From Aplectana chamaeleonis (lineage: Eukaryota > Nematoda > Chromadorea > Rhabditida > Cosmocercidae): a DNA stretch of 64,000 bases. The position numbers and the translations under genes were made by a program. This document shows, one piece after another, positions 31,815-41,934 of this stretch. The stretch spans positions 33,501 through 97,500 of the forward strand of contig JAPDOI010001573.1 of the NCBI GenBank assembly GCA_029168955.1, written 5' to 3'. The notes beneath the pieces are model-generated. The model was not told the origin of the DNA. It saw only the letters and a list, made by a program, of their open reading frames with translations, and ran no database searches. How positions within the stretch are numbered: position 1 is the first letter of the stretch; the number at the start of each line of letters is the position of its first letter.

Positions 31815-33108
31815 AAGTGCTTCAAAGAAGGACATTGACTTACTAGAATCCATACAAAACAACTACACCCGCAAACTAATGATACGGTGTTCCGGACTCG
31901 CTTATTCCCAGGTGCCCAATGGTGCCGAGAGAGCTACTCACACATTTGGGGGGGGGGAAGTTCCCGAGGACAATAGACCTGATTTGGTCGTTATCACTCG
32001 GTCGAGGGGAGAGGAGCGAGACGTCCCCCCGGAGGGGGACGTCTCGCCCCTCTCCCCTCGAATTATACACAACGATAAGGCGTTCGAAACAGTCAACTCG
32101 GGGGGAGAACAAGGGAAGTTCTCCTCACGGTTGTCCCCTTGGCCTCCCCCCGAACATGATGAACGCGAAAACAAAGCCGCACGGTATACGGTGATGCAGG
32201 CGGGTTAGCCGCGAGGTGGTCTCCCACTCCGCAAGTTGAGGGGGTAGATCTGCCATTCAAAGACTAAGTAAGGCATTTCTGTCTGGATTTCAGAGGAGCT
32301 AATTAGCTTCTCTACAACCCTTTGTCAGAGGGGAATATTTTTGGACTGATCGCAGTTTATCAGGAACAGGAGACTGTCGAAAACAGCGAGTTCTAGCAAG
32401 CTGAATTTTGATCAATCATTGAATAATGGGAAGATCTGCAGTCGGAAGGTCGCGGGAAGACCTGCAGTCGGGAGAACAAGAGAACTCCTGCTGTGGGAAC
32501 TTCCCCTATTACTCTGCTGTCGAGACGTCCCCTTCGCCTCCCCCCGTTTCGAGGGAAGTTCCCCAGTTGTTTCGAGGGAAGTTCTGCTGTCGTTCTCGGG
32601 AACTTCCCCACGAATATCTGAGTAGAATTCTAAAGCTTCCTAGTCTTTGCAGGAGAAGGAAAAGGGCTGATCTCATAATGATGTACAAATTACTCACTAG
32701 AAAGTTGTCTATAGACCCAGTGAAATTTTTCGGAGCTCCCATTTCGGGAAGCAGAAGCGGGAAGCTAATACTCTATATTCCAATTGCGAGGTCACAAGCT
32801 AGGTCAAGTTTTTTCACCTACCGCAGCTTGAGAAAGTTCAACCAAATCCTAGGTGAGAATGCGATCCTACTGAGCATGTCTTTGAATGCTTTCAAGTCCC
32901 TTCTAAAGAACATATGATATTCTTCTTGCCTATTCGGATGGTTCTTCTGCCCCATCTACTCGTTTTTACATGTTTTTGAAATTATTTCACGGCTAGTCCG
33001 TTTTGTTGATTACTCAGTCTAGGTTCTTGCGATTGTGTTTAATTTTTCAGACACTTGACAACTTTTATTATTATGCGTAAATTAGGAAATGTGGCTAATT
33101 AGACCTGA
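31815..33108 (+). pseudogene. Non-LTR retrotransposon tail, inserted in the mariner
   Basis: The reading SASKKDIDLLESIQNNYTRK then SGLAYSQVPN breaks at about 31918. It resumes at 32611 with EYLSRILKLPSLCRRRKRAD, LIMMYKLLTRKLSIDP, ARSQARSSFFTYRSLRKFN and LNAFKSLLKNI, then a stop at 32917. The pattern (DI-LLE-IQ-FTRKL, LPSL-RRR-ADLIMMYK-L, RSFF-R, FK-L) is the C-terminal end of jockey/CR1-type reverse transcriptase ORFs. Such elements are usually 5'-truncated on insertion, which fits. Confidence 0.85.
31954..32609. mobile_element. Element with GGGGAAGTTCCCGAG inverted ends, nested in the retrotransposon
   Basis: GGGGAAGTTCCCGAG at 31954-31968 pairs exactly with CTCGGGAACTTCCCC at 32595-32609. 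The interior repeats GGGAAGTTC and GACGTCCCC words in both orientations (for example the palindrome GAGACGTCCCCCCGGAGGGG near 32019). The retrotransposon frame continues on both sides, with 30-odd extra bases at the left edge. The target duplication is not clean. Confidence 0.72.
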
Positions 33109-33542
33109 TCGGCAAGGCCAAGTCATCTTGCAACGCCAGACCCCATGTTGCACGAGTCGTCAAACCCGCACTCCGTGAGCTCGAATGGGAGGTTCTTCTG
33201 CATCCACCGTACTCTCCGGATCTCGCGCCAACCGATTATCACCTTTTACGCTCCATGTTGAATAAAATGAGACATGCTACCCTCGACGGCGAAGTGAACC
33301 TCAAGAACTGGCTCAACAACTTCGTCGACATCAGACCGGACGATTTTTGGCGGAACGGCATCAACAAATTAGTCGAGAGGTGGGAGGAGGTCGTAAACAG
33401 TAGCGCCGAATACATAATTGATTAATTTATTGTTATAATTATTGTTTTTTGTTCAAATAAATCTCTTCGAAAAAAAACGGAACGAACTTGTTCCCCAACC
33501 CAATAAATACACCAGCGGCGACGCTATGGCGGAACGGATTAA

Positions 33543-34088
33543 AGGCAGTGGTCGCGATCAAATATGTTTGTCGTCTTTTTCTCTTTAAATCCTTTTCTGG
33601 GTCTCGAGTAGTAGGACCTATAAGAAAAAATCGCGAAAAAACGATTGTTTTGGGCCAAATTTGAAGCCTGAACTTTCTTGTCTTTTGATGGTGGACGAGC
33701 CCACTCCACAGCATCGGCATCCATGACCTCTTATATCAAGAACATCAGCTGACTTGAAATTGAATTTCAATCAATGAACCTTCGAATTTATGTTCACAGT
33801 TAGTCAGAAACATTGACTAAAGTGCTTTCTTTCATTGCTCAACTGTTTCTATTAGGTAAACTTTCATTAATTTCTTGCTCTGAATGTCAATGATTTTTGA
33901 CAGCTCGACATGAGACTGTGATCTTTTTGTCGGCGCTGTGCACCTGTGCACGAACTGGATTCTCTGGGCCCTAGAAACTCTAATTCTAGCCCGTTTTCAC
34001 CACGCGCTACCTTCATAGTTTTCAGCTGTTTTGATCTAAGCTGATTTTTGTAGTTTTCTGATAACGTTTTTCATCGCGACCACTGCCT
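33543..34088. mobile_element. TTAA-flanked MITE, GTGGTCGCGATC family, copy 2
   Basis: TTAA-AGGCAGTGGTCGCGATCAAA on the left and TCATCGCGACCACTGCCT-TTAA on the right, 546 bp. It is nearly colinear with copy 1 at 13111. It starts 35 bp after the mariner 3' terminal repeat. Confidence 0.93.
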
Positions 34089-34092
34089 TTAA

Positions 34093-35284
34093 TGTGGGCC
34101 TTAACTTTCCGAGCAAGCAAAATCTGTATACGGCTCCACCATCATGGTAGCACAGGATAGTACAGCAACTAGTTAATCTGAAACGGAATGAACAATGATT
34201 AGGCCCTAACTAGCAAAATTCATGCTAACAAGTTGAAAGAAAAGCTCTGAGTTCTTCAATCTCTCCCTCCCCCTGAAAAAAGAAAGCATTTTTCATGTTT
34301 GTGATATTCCCATCTGATTCGGTTGCTGTGAGGAGTAAACCCTAAGAATCCTATAGAGATATGTGTAGAAGCAACCCTACGGAAGAATCCATCAATGCTG
34401 GCCAACAACTTCGACTGCTGAGGGATTCCGGCCTACGAGAGATCAAATTTTTTTGTTGGAACATTCTCCAGGAGGGTCATTTGAACGCTGAACACAAAGA
34501 TGAAATCTTCTGTGGCTCTCTGATAGATTTCAGCTGGCTACGGTCCGTACGATTTCACTTGTTTATGGTGACCCAATGAAAAACGGCCGTAACTCCGTTC
34601 AGAGAAATGGGTAGCACAAATGGGACAGATTCTACTTCCGCGCGAAAACTGGTCCCAATTATTCATATCGTTATGTCAAGATATCCTTTTTTGTAATTAG
34701 CGACATACACTAATTCTGGCACTAAAAACCCTTATCACACAAAACCCCGCATCGCACAAAACACATAACTCTTTATTGTCAATGGCCGCCCATTGTGGCT
34801 GAAAGATACGATGCTGTGATGAGAGCCGAATGCTTGGAAAATTCGATATTTCAAAACTGAGTCATTCTGAAAGCACAAATGTAAGGAGAAAAGCAGAGAG
34901 AAACCATCAATCGCACTTGGCTATCCGACAGACGGCGATTCTGTTTGCTCAAATTTATCTTATCGGGTCCTTAAGGACACTGCAATTATATGGAGTCGCC
35001 GAATGCGCTTTCAACATGTGCAGCTTACTATTACATAAGTACAGTGTCTTTAAAAAGGGGTCATCAGCCAGATTGTGAAGACTGGCAACAAAGGTTTCAT
35101 TTCATCACAAATTTTGCAAAAGTACCTGATTTAATTCTTGGGAAAGCCAGCATGTTTGCGATTTATAATCTATGGATGCAATGGAAGGAGACAATTGTGA
35201 TGCGCCACCTGATTTAGTTTTAAACTGCATGTGGGCGAACCCGCGATTCCGAAATCAACGTTCTGAGAAGAATTTAGGAAAGTG
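34093..35284. other. Stretch without assigned genes
   Basis: An open plus-strand frame at 34361-34579 (72 codons, INAGQQLRLLRDSGLREIKF) and others at 34830-35217 are ordinary in length and match no family I know. No inverted repeats were noticed. The region separates the mariner stack from the satellite cluster that follows. Confidence 0.35.
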
Positions 35285-35515
35285 GTTTTTTTTTTCATTG
35301 AAAAGAGCGTAAAAGGTTGGGGTGAACACCCAAAAATGGTTTGGAATGGTTTGCTGGTTTTCGAGAAAAATTGAAATACCCGCGAAGTTATGATGTTCAT
35401 CTGCTTTTTTTCAGTTGGCGTTCACGATCTTGTTGGTACACTTAAAATTGGGCTAAGAAGCTCATTTCCGGACAGAAGGCTGGAAATGAATGCAGGTCGC
35501 CCCTATTAAAATTTG
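35285..35515 (+). repeat. Dispersed 230-bp repeat, copy 1 of 3
   Basis: The block with GGTTGGGGTGAACACC, AATGGTTTGGAATGGTTTGC and GGCGTTCACGATCTTGTTGG recurs at 36206-36440 in the same orientation and at 38480-38730 inverted. The last part ends CTGGAAATGAATGCAGG. The GGCxGCGTTCACGATC word recalls the TTAA-MITE ends, but no TTAA flank is present. Confidence 0.75.
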
Positions 35516-35707
35516 AAGTGGAAAGCTAAACATGTTTATATAAACCAGCGGACGCTCACCTATCCTTAAAAATGAACTATTGAAAATCAACACAGTTACT
35601 GATAGGCTTCCGAACAAGATTTTGCCCTGTTCGAGACGGTTTTGGTTTAAAGCTGTACGAATACGACAAGACCTTAGAACTAGATACTTTTCGGAGCACC
35701 GTATGGT

Positions 35708-35820
35708 GTGAGCAGGGTACCAGGAGTGCGCAGGATGCCGTAGAAGGCGTACGGGACCCAAGTGGGATAGCGCCGGGTTCCGTAGAAAGTATATGGGATC
35801 CCAGTGGGAGCGCGCCCCAT
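35708..35820 (+). repeat. Minisatellite, about 43-bp unit, array 1
   Basis: Units follow the pattern AGTGCGCAGGATGCCG, TAGAAGGCGTACGGGACCC, AAGTGGGA. About two and a half units are present. The same array in the same orientation occurs at 39003-39135, and the 180 bp upstream of each (with AACACAGTT and GAGACGGT) are also shared, so the two form one long direct repeat. Confidence 0.75.
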
Positions 35821-35889
35821 GAACATGCTACGGCTGTGGAGACCAGGGTGCGTGGATGCATCTGCAGTCCATCCACACAGTTTGTTCGG

Positions 35890-36160
35890 GTAAGTACTGA
35901 ACTTGTCAGAATTCGAACTCATGACACATCGTCCATCGATGATCAACATTATCGATTTTCGCGCTTATTGCACAAAATGCGGCCGGGAATGGTGATTGTT
36001 GATGGATGTGGGTCTCTTGGTTGGTAAATTTCACTCACCAGACGATCGATTATTACCAATCAATAATATCGATTTTTTGGAGTGCTGCACACAATGCCGC
36101 ATCGAGTGTTGATTGTTGATTTCTACGAGTCATTTGTTTGGGGAATTCTAATCATCACGC
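35890..36160 (+). repeat. Two-unit repeat with ATCGATAATATTGAT words, array 1
   Basis: Units of about 125 bp contain CACAAAATGCGGCCGGGAAT or CACACAATGCCGCATCGAGT, GTTGATTGTTGAT and a near-palindromic CAATAATATCGATTTTT. Related units occur inverted at 38100-38345 and once at 37190-37265. No ORF of note. Confidence 0.7.
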
Positions 36161-36441
36161 AATTTCGGATATTATCAGCATTCTGAGCAGCTTTGGAAAA
36201 ACAGTCTCTATTCAATTGAAAAGCTGGTGTAAACACCAAAAAATGGTTTTGAATGGTTTCCTGAAATTCGAGAAAAACGGGAAAAGCCACTCGACTTTGG
36301 TCAAAAAAAATTGCATCTTCTTTTTTTCAGGCAGCGTTCACGATCTCGTTGGAGCACTTGAGCTAGGAAGCTCATTTTTGAGCTGGAGGCTGGAAGTGGG
36401 CGCAGCTAGCTCCTATTCAAGTTTGGAGTCAAAAGCTCAAT

Positions 36442-37069
36442 TTCTGGAAATTTAGCTTCCTGGCAAAAGTAACGATTTGGTAATGCTATTTATGAGTCGA
36501 AAAAGTTTCAAAAATATCTTGAAATATCTTAAAAAATGATTTGACGTAAAATAGCCTGAAGTAGTAAAAAAGCTAGGAAATGAAGTGAAATAACTAAAAA
36601 TACGATTTGGCGGTCAATAATAAACAAACTAGCGATAAGTAAACACTTAGTGATCAGATTTTACAAGCTTCTCCGTTTAACTTATCAAAGCAGAATCATG
36701 CGCGATATGGAATGGAGCGTTGTGTTAACCTAGCTTGACCTATGCTAGTTCCCGTATTACAGATTTCGAAAATGGCTTAATGTTTCCGTTGCGCGCTTGA
36801 TTTTGCTTTGATAAGTTCAACGCAGAAGCTTGTAAAATCTGCTCACTAACTCTTTACTTATCGCTAGTTTGTTTATTATTGGCCGCCAAATCGTATTTTT
36901 AGTTATTTCACTTCATTTCCTAGCTTTTTCAATACTTCAGGCTATTTCACGCCAAATAATTTTTTACGATATTTCAAGATGTTTTTGAAACTTTTTCGAC
37001 TCATAAGTAGCATTACCAAATCGTTACATTTGCCAGGAAGCTAAATTTCCAGAAATTTCACATATTTTT
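36442..37069. repeat. Foldback element, about 280-bp inverted arms
   Basis: The left arm begins ATTTCTGGAAATTTAGCTTC and the right arm ends with its complement GAAGCTAAATTTCCAGAAAT. The arms stay complementary through AGCTAGGAAATGAAGTGAAA and AACTAGCGATAAGTAAA to a short loop near 36750. Such a structure would form a long hairpin if transcribed. No coding capacity is seen. Confidence 0.88.
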
Positions 37070-38099
37070 CCCAAGGTTCCCTTTCTGACATGAATTTGCT
37101 CAACGATTTCCAGTTTGGAAAGATGAAACATCTAACAGGCGATTTTGTCGTATGAGTGCAACATCTGAAACTTGTGACGCACAACCATAAAAAAACACCA
37201 CTCATCGTCGCATTTTGCGCAACAGGTGAAAAATCGATATTATTGATCATAGATATTCGATTTTTCATGATGAGCACAATTTCCCAAGCAAGGTTCTCAC
37301 TAGGGAATCTCGCATAGCCGTCCCCACCATTTAAAAGATGATGAATGTTTTTTGGTCGATTCTGCTCCGCTGTCTCCGAATCTGACATCGGATTTTGCTA
37401 CGGACACCGCTGAACGAAGTTATAAGCGTTTTTGAAGCTTCGTGAAAAGGTAAGGGTACCCATCAGCCAATTTTCAGGGTGTTTAGAAAAATTCGGATTC
37501 GGCTCAAAACTTTCAAGTGGGGGTTATTCAGGGCGCCTGTTTGTGGTCTGTTTGTCTCTTGGTTGCTAGAATTATGGTTACTGTAGGTTACCGTAAACAT
37601 AATGCCTTTTAACTGACTTTACCTACCTTGAATGGGAAGCATTGAACGAATCAAGTCGAAAAGCTCGGAAAATCGTCAAATAAACCCCAGATTCGTGATC
37701 AGCGCCCCAATTAACCCAACTGGAAGGATTTTGATTGAAATCTGCAACATTTTTTTTGTAACGCTTTCAGAGGTATAAATTAGCGCCGAACCGGAAATCC
37801 GCAAAAGTCCAAAACGCTATCAGTCTGTGCAAAGTTTGGAAAATGTGCCCTCACCCTAAATCTGCTCAGTGGGGCAGTTTTGGGCGCTGAACACAAGCAT
37901 GAGGTCCGTTTTCGGATTTCGCAAACCCCTAATGCGCGTTTTTCATAGAAGAAAAGGCGGGGAATACGAAATTTGACAGGCTATAACTTTTTTCGCAGAT
38001 ATCTGTAGTAAAATCCGAGTTCAGGTTCGAAGAGGGCGTGCCAGAGTTAACTAGAAAACATCTATCAGCTTTCTGATCCGGGGGTACACCATGCGATGT

Positions 38100-38345
38100 T
38101 CCCTAGTTAAACCCTCAACAATCAACACTCATTGCGGCAGTTTGTGCAACAGGCGAAAAATCGATATTATTGATTGGTATTAATCGATAATGTTTGATGA
38201 GTAAAATTCCCAAACCAAGAGATCCATACCCATTAACAATTACCACTCGTCGTCGCATTTCGTGCAATAAGAGCGAAAATCGATAATATTGATTATCGAT
38301 CGATGACGTGTCATGAGTACGAAATCTGACAAGTTTAGAACTTAC
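38100..38345 (-). repeat. Two-unit ATCGATAATATTGAT repeat, array 2 (inverted)
   Basis: Units with CAACAATCAACACTCATTGC and GCGAAAAATCGATATTATTG, then AACAATTACCACTCGTCGTC and AAAATCGATAATATTGATTA, are the reverse complement of the array at 35890-36160. The region 37070-38099 between foldback and array has no assigned gene; a 115-codon minus-strand ORF at 37041-37388 overlaps repeat sequence and is discounted. Confidence 0.68.
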
Positions 38346-38479
38346 CCATAATGACCTATGTTAATTGGCTGCAGATCCACCCACATACCCTGCCCTCCAT
38401 AGCCGAAACATGCCCCAGCAGTTTTCGCGCTCCACGGCTAATTTAGTATGTAAACCCACGATTTTGAGGTACCCTTCAA

Positions 38480-38730
38480 AGTTAATGCATCAAGTTCCAA
38501 TTGGAATAGGAGCGACCTGCATCCATTTCTAGCCTCCTGTCCAAAAATGAGCTTCCTAGCTCAATTTTGAGTGTACCCACAAGTTGATGAACGCCAACTG
38601 AAAAAAGGAGATTAACACCAAAATCGAGCGGTTTTTTAAAATTTTCTCGAAAACCCGCAAACCATTCCGAACCATTTTCAGGGGATATTAACAACTTTTT
38701 GCGCTCTTTTCAATGAAAATTTGGTAATTT
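38480..38730 (-). repeat. Dispersed 230-bp repeat, copy 3 (inverted)
   Basis: This is the reverse complement of the block at 35285-35515, with CCTGTCCAAAAATGAGCTTC, AACGCCAACTG and AACCATTCCGAACCATTTT as markers. Copy 2 is at 36206-36440. Confidence 0.75.
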
Positions 38731-39002
38731 CTAGGTTCACTCTGAACTCAGATTTCGAAAAAGCGGTTCCGCGCGTGGCCAGTTCAAAACCAAAATCTGG
38801 TGCGCGCTTCGCGCGCACCACAATTTTACAGGAACTTCAAAGTTGAGTGAGGTCGAAGACAGGCAAAAACATGTAAACGTGTTATGTTATTATAAACCAT
38901 CCAACGTTTGCTCATCCGTAGAAATAAACTAACGACAATCAACACAGTTGATGATAAGTTTACGCCCAAGATTGTGCCCTCTTTGAGACGGTAGTAGGGT
39001 TT

Positions 39003-39135
39003 CAGGAGTGCGCAGGACTCCGTAGGATGTGTACGGGACCCCGGTGGAAGTGCGTAGGACGCCGTGGGAAGTGTACGGGACCCCAGTAGGCATGCACAAG
39101 ACGCCTTGATAAGTGCATGGGACCCCACTGGGATT
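39003..39135 (+). repeat. Minisatellite, about 43-bp unit, array 2
   Basis: Three units with AGTGCGCAGGACTCCGTAGG, AGTGCGTAGGACGCCGTGGG and ATGCACAAGACGCCTTGATA, each followed by a GTGTACGGGACCCC-type half. It repeats the array at 35708-35820. A 5' fragment of an AGGCACAGTCCAAC TTAA element follows at 39154-39205. Confidence 0.78.
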
Positions 39136-39279
39136 TCACAGGTCGCTTTTCAAAGGCACAGTCCAACGTCAGGGGTAAAATTTGATATTATAGTCCGCTC
39201 ACCGTGAATGTTATTTGGGGCGCTGAACACAATTATGAAGTCCGTTTTCAGGTTTCCGGCAGAGTACGGAAAATAACAA

Positions 39280-40570
39280 ACGGAAGATCATGAACGACCT
39301 TTTTGCTTCTTTTCTCAAAGGGAATCTTTGTTAAAATAAAATAAAATTTGTAATTGTTTTGCTTCGCTATCAAAGGGTTATGATTTGGCGTTGAAGAAAT
39401 CGTGAGAATCTCGTTAAAAGAAGTGAAATACTTCTTGTGTATGATTAGGCACTTGGAGGGAACACTAAAAAGTGAGTGAAATGATGGACCATTGATTTGG
39501 CCGTGCAGTTGTTTAATCAACAGCAACAATTGAGTGTAGCTTTGAAAAAGCAAATCACACCCGAATTTTCTCCAATCAAGCTAATATTTCCAACTTAGTT
39601 TTGCAAAGTTAAGAATCAAGTTTTGGCGATCACCAAATATTCAGGAACACATAATCTCGAATATTACTGATCTCGTAATGTCTATATGTTCGCTAGCGGA
39701 TAAGTAATGAACCATTTGTATGAGAAACATTATTAAATGAATTCGAAAATAATTGCAGCCATACGAAGATATGTGGGTGCTCATTAAGACGGGTGTGATT
39801 TGGTTTTTCAATGCTACACTCAATTTTTGCTGTCAATTAAACAAGTGCACGGTCAAATCAATGGTCCATCATTTCACTGACTTTTTAGTGTTCCCTCAAG
39901 TGCCAAATCACACACAAGAAGTATTTTACTTCTTTTGAAGGCAGTGGTCACGATGAAAAACGTTATCTAAAAAACTATAAAAATCAGCTTAGATAGAAAG
40001 CAGCTGAAAAACTATGAAGGTAGCGCGGTGAAAACGGGCTAGAATTAGAGTTTCTAGGGTCCGAAGATGCTAGTTGGTGCACACGTGCACAGCGCAGCAA
40101 AAAAAGATCGCAGTCTCATGCCGAGCAATCAAAAATCATCGACATTCAGAGGAAGAGATAAATGCAAATTTACGTAATGAAAAGAGTTGACCAATGAAGG
40201 CAAGCACTTCAGTCAATGTTTTTGACTATAAGAGTCCGAAGGATAATGGTCATTGATTGAAATTCAATTTCAAGCCAGCTGATGTTCTTGATATTAAAGA
40301 TCATTGATGCCGATGATGTGGAGTGGGCTCGTCCACCATCAAAAGACAAGAAAGTTCAGGCTTCAAATTTGGCCCGAAACAGCGGTTTTTTCGCGATTTT
40401 TCCTCATTGGTCCTACTACTCTAAACCCAGAAAAGGGTTTAGAGAGTAAAAGAAGACAATCAAATTTTATCGCGACCACTGCCTTCAACGAGATTCTCAC
40501 GATTTCTTCATTGCCAAACCGTAACCCTTTTATAGCGAAGCAAAACAGTTACAGATTATATTATATTTTT
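39280..40570. repeat. Foldback element interrupted by a TTAA MITE
   Basis: The left arm (about 39280-39560: CTTCGCTATCAAAGGGTTAT, AAGTGAAATACTTCTTGTGT, TGATGGACCATTGATTTG) is complementary to a right arm made of 39780-39938 plus 40485-40570. The MITE at 39939-40484 sits between the two right-arm pieces. The uninterrupted left arm therefore shows the pre-insertion sequence. Confidence 0.88.
39939..40484. mobile_element. TTAA-type MITE, GTGGTCGCGATC family, copy 3 (reversed)
   Basis: It reads TTGA-AGGCAGTGGTCACGATGAAA to TATCGCGACCACTGCCT-TCAA, 546 bp, in the opposite orientation to copies 1, 2 and 4. Both flanks are one-base variants of TTAA, and the matching position in the opposite foldback arm (39414-39417) is an intact TTAA, so the target is directly visible. 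Confidence 0.93.
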
Positions 40571-40758
40571 AATGTACGCCTTGTAGAGTTTTCAAGTAAA
40601 CCGAAAAAGCACAGCAGGGTTGGTGTTTGACATTCATATGAACAAGGTTACCTTTTAGAGACCACGTGCTCCACGGCCAATCGCATTAGTGGATTTTATC
40701 AATAAAAACGCTTCCGACTTCATATGACCAAGACCCTTCTTGTCCGGAAAAAGGCTAG

Positions 40759-40869
40759 GTTAGCTTGGCTAATTTCAAAGGCGAATTGGCCAAGAAACAT
40801 CCAGTGGAGGTAGCCAAGGAGGTTGGGAAGGAACAATTGCTCTCAGATGCTAGCAAAAACGAAGAGTAG
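40759..40869 (+). CDS. Candidate terminal coding exon, unidentified
   Basis: After a possible acceptor (AAAAAGGCTAG) the frame reads VSLANFKGELAKKHPVEVAK then EVGKEQLLSDASKNEE and TAG. Charged, lysine- and glutamate-rich composition and tidy codon use look coding, and the segment is not shared with repeats here. An in-frame stop lies just before the acceptor. The acceptor lacks a good pyrimidine tract, and no partner exon was found, so this is tentative. Confidence 0.3.
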   Translation, partial: VSLANFKGELAKKHPVEVAKEVGKEQLLSDASKNEE

Positions 40870-40997
40870 GAACCACTCCAGGAAAATCAGCGTGGAATTC
40901 CATGGCTAATATTGAGCTCACCAGAAACTTCGTTTCAGAAGTTCTCGACTGGAAGAAGCTTTCTAACGAGCAATATGCTTGTCTTTGTGCTATTTAA

Positions 40998-41481
40998 AGG
41001 CACAGGGCACCCAGGAAATTACTTTTTAGGTTTCATGCTTATCATGGAGAGGATCACACTCTGATCACAGTGGTATTTCCGAAATCGTCCAAGACCCCTA
41101 CGAACGGAGATATGGCTAATTGAAAATGCCTGTATTTTGACGGCAAACATTTGGTGGACGAGTTGCCTCAAGCCTGTATTTCTCTCGATTCGCAGTCGCG
41201 GCACGAGAGCAAAGCAGGATGAGTAGATAGATCGGAAAGGGAGTGAAGAGCTACGACTCGGTTGAAAATCATCCTCCATTTATCCGCTATTGAGATCGAA
41301 AATCAGGATGGGGGCCGGGCCTGTGGTGGTGGCTGGAGGGGGTCGGGCCCGTGATGGTCGCTTGCATCCCGCTTATTTGTAGGAATTGATATCTCGCGTT
41401 TGGCACGTGTTATATAGGGGGGGGTCTACTACACAACCGAATAAAAATCAAAAAATTCATGTCTGAAGGTGAAGTGTGCCT
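40998..41481. mobile_element. TTAA-flanked MITE, AGGCACAG family
   Basis: TTAA-AGGCACAGGGCACCCAGG on the left, GAAGTGTGCCT-TTAA on the right. This is the uninterrupted relative of the element at 5178-7549 (shared GGCCCGTGATGG/GGCCTGTGGTGG stretch and TTGTAGGAATTGATATCTCG). It shares its right TTAA with the next element. Confidence 0.88.
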
Positions 41482-41485
41482 TTAA

Positions 41486-41930
41486 AGGCAGTGTTTACGA
41501 TGAATATCGCACTCGAGTTCGACCCAAAAATGGGATTGTTTGGTCGTGAGGTAACTAATAGTGAAGAAACAGCGAAGAAAAACGTCCAGAATAAGTCAAA
41601 ATAACGGTTTCTAAAGTCAAGGCGTGGACGAGAATCATGGGCCCTGCTGATTTCGGCAAGCGCGCGCTAATCGCGAAATCTGCGCGAATCGATCATGCTA
41701 ATCGCGGCAGAGTTGCTTGGCGATTTGCCATCTAAACTTGTGCGGCGCCACAAGCTCGTCCGATTGGGGGCGGACCGGGATAGGTAGGCGCACAGGGAGA
41801 GCTTTCAAAGCCGTTTTTATTGATCGGTGGCCAGTTTTCGTTGCTTTCTTCGACCATATCCTCTCCAGCATCTTTCAACTTAGTGTTTCACACCGAGACC
41901 CGAGAACGAGATTTATCGTGAACACTGCCT
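41486..41930. mobile_element. TTAA-flanked MITE (AGGCAGTGTTTACGATG ends)
   Basis: It starts immediately after the shared TTAA and ends TTATCGTGAACACTGCCT-TCAA. The interior (CGCTAATCGCG, CGCAGATTTCG-like words) is not clearly shared. Together with 40998-41481 it forms a two-element chain. Confidence 0.82.
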
Positions 41931-41934
41931 TCAA

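Larger units (their letters stand above)
31575..33505 (+). pseudogene. Mariner transposase gene split by a retrotransposon tail
   Basis: The 5' part (31575-about 31825) reads LQIVAQRLARHRATRDPKQR, FLHRMVMGDEKRCLYVN, an in-frame stop, then AMICAWWDWEGTIHWEVL. After a 1.28-kb interruption the 3' part (about 33111-33424) reads ARPHVARVVKPALRELEWEV, HPPYSPDLAPTDYHLLRSM and ends NSSAEYIID. A motif CGGAACGAACTTGTTCCCC at 33479 is the likely 3' terminal repeat. The third catalytic aspartate (TDYHLL) is intact, but an apparent 8-bp deletion removed the second one (the HDN before ARPHVA). It is a different mariner lineage from the copy at 20923. The 5' terminus is not identified. Confidence 0.88.
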
